Of a stretch of 64,000 nucleotides of DNA, positions 34,752-44,206 are shown one piece after another. Both the position numbers and the translations under genes were made by a program. Numbering within the stretch: position 1 is the stretch's first letter; the number at the start of each line of letters is the position of its first letter. Below the pieces are notes generated by a model. It did no database searches, was not told the DNA's origin, and saw nothing but the letters and a program-made list of their open reading frames with translations. The stretch comes from Datura wrightii. Lineage: Eukaryota; Streptophyta; Magnoliopsida; Solanales; Solanaceae. Where the stretch lies: assembly GCA_035772735.1 (NCBI GenBank), contig JASDFA010000003.1:63980501-64044500 (forward strand), read 5' to 3'.

Positions 34752-35972
34752 ATGGCCAGCCGATAAGAAAAAGGCAAGGGTGCTTCAACCTCAGGCACCA
34801 GCAGAAAGAGAATGAGACTGGGCACTGCTGTCCCAGCTGCACCTGCTGTTCCACGCGGTCAACACCGCCGATACGGGACACGATGGGTCACCGATGAAGG
34901 GAAGAAATGGTACGCAAAGCATAAGGAGAACAAGTACTTCCCGGAGGAACATATTGCAAGGGAACCACTCGCACAGGAGTTCCCTCGCATCATACAGAGG
35001 ATTGAAGCAGCTGGGCTCAGCTTTATTTTTCAGGAGCCCAAGTAGTGCAACCTTCACTTGGTCTGGGAATTTTATGCCAACTGGAACCCGGCCATCAGAA
35101 GCCACACTATTAAAATCAGAGGGCAGATTGTCACTCTGGAACCCCAGCAGCTGAATGCCATCGTTGGAGCGCGGGACACAGACGCCCACGTTCTCCGCCA
35201 GCTCAACATCACCCCACCGTACGCCGACATCAGACGTACGTTGTGTGGGGCTCGATCCACAGCCCGATGGAGTAGACACAAAGAGAGGGGTTACCACCAG
35301 ACTCTGCCTTATTCGCAGATGAACAGGGAGGCCAGAATCTGGCTAAAAATTGTATGTTCGTGTTTGATCCCGGGAGTACATATGACAGACGTGACCCGGG
35401 ACCGTGTCTGCCTGGTGTATGCCCTTATGAAAGGGCTTGAGATTAATGTGGGGGCGGTTATAATATCCGCCATAAAGAGAGCCAGACTACACCAGGGCCA
35501 CAGATACGGGTTTGGCGGACTCATCACCACCTTCCTCCGAGGCCTCGACGTTGAGGAAGAAGCCTTGGATTACATTCCGCAGTTGGAGCGGAGGGCCCTT
35601 GATGTGACAAAGACCAAGGCCCCCGACACTACACACGGACCTGTGCTAACTCTGGGCGAGCGACATGCTCGTGACGACCAGTATATGGCCCGTATGTTCG
35701 GTATGCAGATGCTGCAGCTACGGATAGGTGGGAGACCAGCCACCGAGGATGAATTATGGCAGCTGGAGCTGGACTACCCTTTTGGCGAGAACGCCAGAGC
35801 TTTATGCAAGGTGGGGCCAGCCTTTGTGGAGCCGACTGACGACGACGTCCCTACTGATGAGGAGACACGTCGTGAGGACTCTGATGTGGAGTCCGATGAC
35901 GGCGAGGGAGCTGATTCAGATATGGGCGACGAGGCCGCAGCACCGGATGAGGAAGTCGAATATTTCGACTGA
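34752..35972 (+). pseudogene. Ath-3 ORF3, 'putative plant transposon protein' type
   Basis: The frame is 1221 bp (406 codons), with stops at codon 5 (CAA to TAA) and at 35044. The protein has a Lys/Arg-rich N-terminus (about residues 1-60, with KKWYAKHKENKYFPEEHI), a globular middle (FYANWNPAIRSHTIKIRGQ, then GARDTDAHVL, PGVHMTDVTRDRVCLVYALM, RYGFGGLITTFLRGLDVEEE) and a strongly acidic tail ending EEVEYFD. It resembles proteins annotated in plant genomes as putative plant transposon protein; that match is from memory. It occupies the place of the 'env-like' gene of Athila elements, but I see no signal peptide or membrane-spanning segment. The role is unknown; the charge layout would suit a nuclear or nucleic-acid-associated protein. 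Confidence 0.8.
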
Positions 35973-36016
35973 GCAGGGAGTTTCACCACCCACAATTTTG
36001 TGCTTTGTATTTTTGT

Positions 36017-36056
36017 GAACACTGGGGACAGTGTTCGATTTAAGTGTGGGGTGGGG
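36017..36056 (+). other. Hairpin plus internal polypurine-like tract after ORF3, Ath-3
   Basis: GAACACTG-GGGA-CAGTGTTC (36017-36036) is a perfect 8-bp stem. Four bases later comes TAAGTGTGGGGTGGGG (36041-36056), which matches the terminal polypurine tract at 37868-37882. Confidence 0.7.
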
Positions 36057-37844
36057 AGTAGTTAGGTGCTGGGTCATAGGCTCTAATTCTGCTGTATATT
36101 CTTCCTTGACGTTTATGTATGTCTGTGCTTTCCCTGTTGTTGTGAACTGATTTGTGAATGATGTGTATATATTTGTTTGTGGCTAATGATGTGTGTCTTT
36201 AAAAAGTTATGGTTGCCTTTGTAAATATTTTGTAAATTTTGTAAATATTTTTTTCTCTATCGATATGATCGATATTTTTCAAAATTTTTGTGAAAAGATG
36301 TTGCACTTAGCAACATATTTTGTAAATATTTTTTTTTCATCGAAATGATCGATGTGTTGCAAAAAATTTTGAAGTTTTATTTTTGGGTTTCTCGGAGTTT
36401 GTTTTCGGTTCTTTTACCGAGAATAGTCCCATTGAACCGATGTCATGGTTAGTGAACATTCCCTATGATGGATGGATGACGACCGTCTTAAGGGAAATGT
36501 AGTCGATAGGAGTAGATGTTTTGTTTTTAGTTTCTTTGGTGGATTGCATCAATAAACTGTAGTTGCTTATGGTTGCTAAAATTTTGTTGCGTGTGTAATT
36601 GATGTTCGAAATGTGAAAGTGATTCGTTTGAAAGCATGTAATTGTGTAAATATGTTGAGTTACCTAGGCTATAGAATTTGGTTCATTATGATTGAGGCTT
36701 AATCTTGAATTCATGTAATTGACTAATTAAAGAGTCTGTGAATGCATCTTGATTCGAGCATGTGCATGAAGTGTGAGTGAGGTTTTGCTATTCCATGTCA
36801 TTGTGAATTGTCTAGAACTTGCCTGGCGTGTATACAAAGCGAAATGAAGGAGGTGTAGTGTCGGAAAGGATGTAAGCATTTCTTTGTTTTAACCATTAGT
36901 TTCCATTTTTTTCTTGTCAAGTTCTACCTTTTTATATGTTGTATACCCTAGTCAGCCCGTTGAGCCTTTAGCCGATTTCTTTCTTTTGTCTAGAATTGTA
37001 TGAACTAAGCTTTATTCCTTCTTTTCATTAGCCTTAAAGTCTATAAGAAGCTCTTAAGCGCTTACAAAGAACAGAAAATTGTTTCCCAAAGTGTTAAAGA
37101 GTGAAAAGAGTGAAAAGAAAAGAAAAGCAAAGTGAGGAAAGAAAAGATGATGTTGAAGAGGCACTAGTTGTAATTAAATGAAATTGAGGGTACATGAAAA
37201 CCTTCCGTTTGGGGTCAAGTGTGCCTGATGAAATGGGCTGTATGAAAGTAAACCAACATGAATGGGAGAAAAAGAGAAAAGAGAGGAACAATGTCCATGA
37301 GTCGATGGGAATGAGTTGAAAAGGCGCTTAAGGATGCTAGCGACTATTATTGTCTAATCCAATATATATATACTAGATCCATAGCCCAGTTACAACCCAT
37401 TAAAAGTCCTATTTGATCCTACACTGCATTTCTTTATATTAGTGGAGTAATACACTAAGGGCAAGCCTATGGGTCATGACATGATGCATGTGAATTCTTT
37501 TGGGAGAGAGAGTGAAATTAATTTCTATATGCCCCTACTTGCATATTTGTGTGCTGCACGAGCATAAAAGGGGAAGTTTCTCTCGAGTTGTGAGGGTACA
37601 TGCTTGATGAAAGATTGATTTTCGTGTCGGATTTCTTGATTAGTTGATTTGCATCAGTTTGCCGATATCAAGAATCAATTCTTAAAAGTCTAGGAAGCCT
37701 CGATGTATTAAGGTCATTGTCTTGTACGACCAAGCATGTTTTCTTGATGATTTGCAAAAATCGAATAATCGGTATGACCGTAATGTAAATGGTTGCACCA
37801 TAGTGACAAAGGTTGAGATGTGATGTGCATGATTTGTGTATGTG
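36057..37844 (+). other. Long structured 3' untranslated region of Ath-3
   Basis: No gene is seen. It contains two hairpins of ATCGAT type (36257-36275 and about 36337-36355), the pseudoknot module (36388-36499) and a conserved palindrome TAAGCGCTTA (37055-37064) beside a purine-rich stretch (37095-37150). Large parts align with Ath-2 (44207-45878) and Ath-5 (60506-62178, minus). Confidence 0.7.
36388..36499 (+). other. Conserved pseudoknot and 22-nt core, Ath-3
   Basis: Strand A TTTCTCGG (36388-36395) pairs with A' CCGAGAA (36417-36423). Strand B TTTTCGGTTC (36402-36411) pairs with B' GAACCGA (36434-36440). The A-B-A'-B' order is an H-type pseudoknot. A second stem, CATTCCCT (36457-36464) with AGGGAAATG (36491-36499), encloses a 22-nt core (36468-36489, beginning ATGGATGGATGACG) identical in four elements. 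Confidence 0.75.
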
Positions 37845-37882
37845 TTGTTCGAGGACGAACAAGGATTTAAGTGTGGGGTAAG
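37845..37882 (+). other. Hairpin plus terminal polypurine tract, Ath-3
   Basis: TTGTTCG-AGGA-CGAACAA (37845-37862) is a perfect 7-bp stem. TAAGTGTGGGGTAAG (37868-37882) then abuts the 3' LTR and is the expected plus-strand primer site. Confidence 0.82.
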
Positions 37883-39348
37883 TGATCTTGGGCAGATTTA
37901 TATGCCCAAGTGATACTCAAACGTATCATTTTTACCTTGTTTGTTGTGCAATGTGTATATAATATCATGTATTTGGTAATAAAATGCGAATTTATACTAA
38001 CCAACATGATTAGCATTTGTTTTGCAGGATAACGTGATTTTTAAGAGCTAAAATGCGTGTTGGAACTATGTCGGAGTTGGACTTGGATGCGAGCGTGGAA
38101 AAGACCTTGGATGGCATATTTTGCAGTGGCTCCGCGATGGTGTCGTGCCACGCTGCCATCGCGGTAGCACACTGCCTGGGCAGAAATAAAAGTGGCAATT
38201 TCCAGTGTGCCTGCGCGTCAGCTCCGTGGCACGGAGACAGGCCTCCGCGATGGCCTCCGTGCCACGTTGAGGCTAATTATCCGGACCATGCAATTTCCAG
38301 AGAGGGTCCGCGTCCACGCCGTGTCACGGAGGCAGTGCTCCGCGTTGGCCTCCGTGACACGTTGCTTGTTATTCCGGGAAAAATTTCCCACTAGTATAAA
38401 TAGCACACTTAGGTTATTTTTAAAGGGAGTTTTTTTAGTTTTAGTTTTTTTAGGCTGAGTTCAGAAGTGGGAGCAGGAACGTGGTTTTGTGGCAGTTGAA
38501 GAATAGAAAAGATAAGAGTTTTCTTCTCTTCCCTTCTTCTTTCCTTCAATTGTATGCATGATTCACACTCATTCTAGGATGATTAATCCAAGAATGAGTG
38601 GCTAATTCCTTTCTTGCTGAGGTTTTGAACTTGTGTAATGAATGTTGGTAATAATTGATATGGTTTCTTCTTCTTCTTGCATGTTGTTCTATTAATTCTT
38701 GTGCTTATTACATTCTTGATTGGCCACCATTAATGTATATCTAAAAAGTCCAATTTCACTCGAGAGAGCATGAAATTGGAAAGTTGTGAATTAATAGGGT
38801 ATTGTTCTTAACTTGATTTGGGAAAATTGGGTTTTGATGTGCTTTCTTGATAGAAATATACTTGAAAGCCGTATTAGTCAATTTAGGAACCGGAATTGTA
38901 GTGTTAGGTCATAAATTGCATTTGATCACAGAAATGTAGACGAATGGTTTATGAATCTAAAGTGAAATTAAATACGGAAGTTTTAATTTCTAGGCAAACG
39001 TTCTTGGCTAGCAATATGAAGAAGAAGATGACCAAATTATCATGATTATCAAGTTCATTACTCGTTCTTAACCTTGGCATGTGCATATCCATTGTCTAAA
39101 ATCAACGTAAATAGTAGTTATTAATTTTAGTAGATAATTAGTTTAGAAACAAAACTCACTCAAATCTTGGTTGGATTGTTGTTAACATAGTTAGAAATAG
39201 AATAGAGATATAGTAAACTAGGCAGTTTTGCATATCTAGAGCAGCCTCCTTGGATCGATACTTGGCTACTTAGCCACTTTATTACTTGTTTGACCACGTA
39301 CACTTGCGTGTCGGTGTATAATATATACCGAGCAGCAGACCGCGAACA
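37883..39348 (+). repeat. 3' LTR of Ath-3
   Basis: It is 1466 bp, the same length as the 5' LTR and about 99% identical by eye. It is followed by the ACTGC target duplication and the resumed Chr-B LTR. Confidence 0.96.
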
Positions 39349-39353
39349 ACTGC

Positions 39354-41491
39354 AAGCCCCTAGGAATGGTAATAGAACTGATCGGGACAGGGCCCCGACC
39401 TACCCGTACTATATAACAAAAGAACTGAAATACACCTCTGAAATTCAGTCTCCGGATGGCAGGAGCTGAATACTCGATCGCTGACAGGAATCACGTAGTG
39501 TCACCTGCTCGTCTATAAGTACCTGCAGGCAAGTAATGCAGCGCCCCACCGGGCGTCAGTACCGCTGGTAGTGAGTATGTAAAGCAATAACTGAAGCAAA
39601 ATCTGAATACAATAATATAACTGAAGAAACTGAAGTAGAGAGAATAGACTAACTGACTGATAATGTAAATCATACCTTCTCTCAATCTTTACTGGGAAGG
39701 ATAAGAGTCATACCTGGAAAAGTATCGTGCTACTGTTGATCTACTTGTATCTAACATAACATGGCATAACATGAAATAACATAACATAGCACACACAAAC
39801 CTTACCCGGCCCCCATAAGCCGGGAGGTACAATCAACACAGAATCTATGCCCCTACCCCGGTCATCCCATCTCCTATAGTGGCTGTAAGCATCCTGCTGG
39901 TCCCTGGGTATGCACTTGGGCTCGCTGAGCCCCTGACTATAACTGTATCTGAGTCCGAAGGACTCTAAATCAACACCCCGGGCGTACCCGCTCGACGGGG
40001 GTGTATAAGGGCCGACCAAGGCACAATATGGGGAAACTGGCATCCCATCTTCGTCCCCTTGCGGGACGGCATATCACTCCGTAGAGCGACGTACCCTCGT
40101 CCTCTGGCGGACGAGTCGATACAGCTATTAACCCTGGGCGGTCAGGGATGCTAGGTAATCCAACCCCAATCAATACAATGGTCTCAATTAATCATACTGT
40201 CTGTGTATCTCATAAGCTAGGACTAATAGGTGTAAGGTACCGTATAAATCACATACTGAGCTAATAATAGTAATCTGTAAGTGTCTGATACATGCTGAGA
40301 CAGGTAAGTATAAATATAAATATAGCCTCCTGTCAACCTGTACTGGGGCAAAAGTTATACGGGGAAGTGTTTCTGCTGAAAGCTATACTGTTTACTAAGT
40401 TTCTGTGTTAACATAATTTCCTATTTCTAACATGCTTTCTAAACCATATATAGTTACTATTCTATATCGGGAATGCTTTACTGATACTGTACTACCTTGC
40501 GAGGTTTCAGCTAAACACAACAATATCTTAACATGGCATATTACATCACATACTGAATATACTGGGCAACCTTAACCACTTACGCCCGAATCTATATCGT
40601 ACGGATAGGTATCGTACACGTTACAACCCAAAACTTCTCATATTGCACCAATATTCAAAATAACACGATAATCGCTTTCTAAACATGCTACTGGTCTGTA
40701 AATTACTATACTGCTTCGAGGTTACTCAACTTGCCAAGGAAACTTAACTTTACATACCTTATCTCTGAGCTATTTGTCTGTCGGGCGGAACTCGGCCGGT
40801 ACTTCAACTGTTTTCTCCCAACTGCATTCATAAACATATCAATTAACACAAAATACAACTTTATTTCAAAAGGCAAAGTCACTTTCGATATAGTTTATAG
40901 CCTAAACTTAGGCTTATCGAAAGACGGCCAGAAACTCGCTATTTTTCAGCGGCCCAGAAGGGAGAAATATTCACTTCTCAGCTAGGAACACATAGACACT
41001 AATTTAGAGCAATTCCACTTACCTTAGCTCGGTGGCTCGACGATTCGTCGGCCGTATTTTACGAAACTGAATCCGTAGGAATGCCCTCTGCTGCTAAATA
41101 CTTCGGTATCTGGGATTAATTTGAGTTTGGGCAGCGTTTGGCAGTGTAATCGGACGAAAATTATTTAATTTTCTTCATTCCTTTTCTCCCTCTGCCGGTT
41201 GCCCTCTGTTCTCTGGAAATTTAAAGGATTTTTATCAATTAAAACCGAAGTGGGGCTTTATATACTTGGGCCTGGACAAGGCCAACGTGTCACGGAGCCA
41301 ACGCGGAGGCTCCTCCTCCGTGACACGCTGCCATCGTGGAGGGGCTCTGCCTTGGCTCCTTCCGCGATGGTTCGACAGGCTTTTCGTCCGATCTTTCCCT
41401 GGGCCTTTCTCCCACATGTATGGCCTTCAAATATGCTTAACCAACGTGGGAATAGGTCATCTAAGTGCCGGGGATTCTACGGGGTATAACA
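39354..41491 (-). repeat. 5' LTR of Chr-B, inner piece
   Basis: This continues the LTR broken at 26425, aligning with 19170-21307. It ends GGGTATAACA at 41491, followed by AGGAC. It contains the promoter module (TATATAAA on minus at 41257-41264). CpG sites show C-to-T differences from the 3' copy. Confidence 0.92.
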
Positions 41492-41538
41492 AGGACGGTG
41501 GTCGAGAGAAAACGTCCATCACCCTAGAGGAAAACTGA
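41492..41538 (+). pseudogene. pol: Ath-2 pol, last codons
   Basis: This continues the frame broken at 18732. Together the pieces give the C-terminal end KHYWGED followed by a short tail and TGA, homologous to the last 20 codons of Ath-3 integrase. It shows that Ath-2 kept the very end of pol although RT to integrase is missing. Confidence 0.82.
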
Positions 41539-41548
41539 GCTGAATGAC

Positions 41549-41595
41549 GTCGAGCCGCGACAGTAAACCAGGCGCTGCACGGGAGGCAACCCGTG
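41549..41595 (+). other. Tandem hairpins after the pol stop, Ath-2
   Basis: GTCG-AGCCG-CGAC (41549-41561) and CACGGG-AGGCAA-CCCGTG (41578-41595) have the same spacing as in Ath-3. Confidence 0.75.
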
Positions 41596-41864
41596 AAATT
41601 TTTCTTTGTAAATTGTGAATAGATTTTTTTATTTATTTTTATTCATTTTCTTTTATTTTCTTGATTAACAACAAAATTTTTAGTTTTTATGTTTGTTTTT
41701 GTTTTTATTTTTATTTTGAGTGAAACCTGTAATTCTAACCAATTTCTTGTAGTAGAATGAATTTCAGGTCGAACGGAGGGAAAATATACAAGGAATCGCA
41801 AAGGAAAATTAGAGGTATGAAAATCAAGAAAAATTGGCACAATAGTGAGCTAGGGCGATAGCTC

Positions 41865-42075
41865 CATGTCACGGAGGAGGGCCTCCGCGTTACCCTCCGT
41901 GATACGTTGGGGTATAAATCCGAAATTTTAAAAGAATTCCAGAACACCCTCGCGACAGCTCTGTGTCACGGAGGCAGTGCTCCGCGATGCACTCCGTGAC
42001 ACGTTGTTGTGTATATCGCGACGGGTCACACCGGGTCGCCGGGTGACCCGCGCGATTTTTCCACTTTTAAACCCT
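41865..42075 (+). promoter_or_regulatory. Candidate internal promoter upstream of ORF3, Ath-2
   Basis: The palindrome pairs are 41865/41898 (each with one C/T-type change) and 41962/41995, both spaced 33 bp. A TATAAAT follows at 41913-41919, then a GGGTCAC...GTGACCC inverted repeat near 42024-42050 and an AT-rich TTTTAAACCC near 42065. Confidence 0.45.
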
Positions 42076-42204
42076 GAATCCCCCTCAATTTTCCTTATTT
42101 CTCACACACTCCGCGACTAATCCCCCTAAAACCCCTCCCCCTTCAACGTGACACGGAATAGGCCAAGGATTTCATTGAGTTTTCTTCAATTCTTCAAATT
42201 TAAG

Positions 42205-42895
42205 GTATGTTCCTCAATTCCATCTCATTTCTTGTCGACTTTCTTCGATATTGAGTATGTGATGTGAGATAAACTTTCCCTAAGTGGAAATTAAGCGTAA
42301 ATTCAATTGAATTGTTGTTGATGGATGTTTGGAGTATCATTGTGATCGCTTGAACTCGTTAATGGCATAATTTAATTGAATTTTTTGATACAATCGTAGT
42401 TAGGGCTTGCTTTTGAATTTGAAGTGGAAAAATGTAGTGAACTCGTGAAATTCAGGCTGGGTTGTACATGTTGAGTGAGATGAGTCGATGTGCTAGTTGT
42501 TATTATGCTAAAAGACCGACGGATTCTCGGGTTAGGGGAACATTGAAATTTGCAAGAATTGAGTGAGTTGTATAGGTTCATGTAGATAAATTCTTGTTGT
42601 TTTCGTTTCTTTGTTTCTCCTTGCTAAGTGCGATAAGATAAAGTGTTATCGATGGTAATGATTGTGGTTAGCTGTACGAAGTCTGAGTAGTACATAGAAT
42701 ACATACCGTCGAATTCTTCGAATGCACTAAGCATGGTTGTATATTTGGTTGTTTGTTTGGGTAAATAGGTATGATCTTGCCATAATGTTGTAATTTTAGC
42801 TAAGGACTAAGTGTGGGGTGGCCTAGCTTAACCCGACCTTAGTTGAAGCTAATACTCATTGGCTAAACATTAATCTTGTCTATTTGGGTTTACAG
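42205..42895 (+). other. Putative leader intron before ORF3, Ath-2
   Basis: Splice sites TAAG|GTATGT and TTTACAG| flank 691 bp without a long frame, ending 5 bp before the ORF3 AUG. The intron carries the polypurine-like TAAGTGTGGGGTG at 42808-42820. Confidence 0.52.
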
Positions 42896-42900
42896 GAAAA

Positions 42901-44121
42901 ATGGCAAGCAGGCAAGAAAAGGGGAAAGGCGCATCGACATCTGGTGCCGGAAGAAAGAGAATCAGACTGGGCACAACAGTCCCAGCAGCACCAGCGATTC
43001 CACGTGGCCAACGCCGCCAATACGGAACCAGGTGGGTGACAAAAGAGGGGAAGAAGTGGTATGCCAAGCACAAGGAGAGCAAGTACTTCCCCGAGGAACA
43101 CATAGCTCGGGAACCGTTGGCACAGGAGTTCCCTAGGATTGTCCATAGGATCGAGGAAGCTGGGCTCAATTTCATCTTTGAAGAGCCAAAGGAATGCAAT
43201 TTGCACCTGATTCGGGAATTCTATGCCAATTGGAACCCGACTCTCAGAAGTCACACCATCAAAATCAGAGGGCAAATAGTCACCTTTGAGCCCCACCACC
43301 TCAATGCTATCCTAGGGGCGCGGGACACAGACGCCCACGTGCTTCGACAACTGAACAGCACTCCACCATATGCGGACATTAGACGCACTTTGTGTGGAAC
43401 CCGATCGACAGCTAGATGGAGCAAACACAAGGAGAGGGGCTACCATTAGACTTTGCCCTATTCACAGATGAACAGGGAAGCCAGGATATGGCTTAAGATC
43501 GTCTGTTCCTGCCTAATCCCGGGGGTACATATGACGGATGTAACCCGAGATCGTGTATGCCTGGTGTACGCCCTGATGAAAAGGATGGAGATCAACGTGG
43601 GGGCGGTGATTATCTCCGCCATGAAGAGAGCCCGGTTGCATCAGGGGCACAGATACGGATTTGGTGGACTACTCACCACATTCCTGAGGGGCCTAGATGT
43701 TGAGGAAGAGGCCCTTGACTACATTCCGCAGATGGAGCGGCGGGCCTTAGATGTCACCAAAACTAAGGCTCCCGATACCACGCACGGGCCAGTGCTTACA
43801 CTAGGCGAGAGACATGCTCGGGATGATCAGTACATGGCTCGCATGTACGGGATGCAGATGCTCTAGCTGAGGATAGGCGGGAGGCCGGCCACAGAGGAGG
43901 AGCTATGGCAGCTCGAGCTAGACTACCCTTTTGGCGAAAATGCCAAGGCTCTATGCCGAGTGGGGCCAGCATTTGTAGAGCCCACGGATGATGATGTCCC
44001 CTCAGACGAGGAGACACGTCGAGAGGACTCCGATGTGGAGTCCGATGATGACGATGGGGGTGATTCAGACATGGGAGACGAAGCAGCAGCACCTGATGAA
44101 GAAGTGGAGTATTTTGATTGA
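42901..44121 (+). pseudogene. Ath-2 ORF3
   Basis: The frame is 1221 bp without indels, beginning MASRQEKGKGASTSG directly after the putative splice acceptor. Two in-frame stops, at 43447 and 43864, are CAG to TAG compared with Ath-3. The basic N-terminus, conserved middle and acidic tail (DSDVESDDDDGGDSDMGDE) match Ath-3 and Ath-5. Many differences from Ath-3 are at third codon positions and leave the protein unchanged, suggesting past selection on the protein. Function unknown. Confidence 0.82.
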
Positions 44122-44167
44122 TCAGGGAGTTCCACCACCCAATTTTTTGTGTTATTTTAATTTCTGT

Positions 44168-44206
44168 GAACACTAGGGACAGTGTTCGAGATAAGTGTGG
44201 GGTGGG
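44168..44206 (+). other. Hairpin plus internal polypurine-like tract, Ath-2
   Basis: GAACACT (44168-44174) pairs with AGTGTTC (44181-44187) around AGGGAC. TAAGTGTGGGGTGGG follows at 44192-44206. Confidence 0.68.

Larger units (their letters stand above)
26426..39348 (+). mobile_element. Ath-3, most complete Athila-like element, innermost insertion
   Basis: It is 12,923 bp, with LTRs of 1466 bp each (26426-27891 and 37883-39348) and the perfect duplication ACTGC (26421-26425 and 39349-39353). By eye the LTRs differ at about 14 positions (about 1%), the youngest in the window. In order it carries the primer site, gag, protease, RT, RNase H, integrase, a hairpin pair, an internal promoter region, a putative intron, ORF3, a 1.8-kb structured 3' UTR and a polypurine tract. 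Frameshifts and stops in every gene mean it could not move on its own today. Confidence 0.96.
18733..41491 (-). mobile_element. Chr-B, chromovirus nested in Ath-2 and itself split by Ath-3
   Basis: The LTRs are 18733-21307 (2575 bp) and 25991-26425 plus 39354-41491 (2573 bp after removing Ath-3). The perfect 5-bp duplication AGGAC flanks the whole (18728-18732 and 41492-41496). Without Ath-3 it is about 9.83 kb. The internal region is only 4.68 kb and strongly degenerate, with recognisable integrase, RNase H and a piece of RT but no clear gag. By eye the LTRs differ at about 48 positions (about 1.9%). An element this decayed inside but young in its LTRs was probably moved by proteins from a relative. 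Confidence 0.93.
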
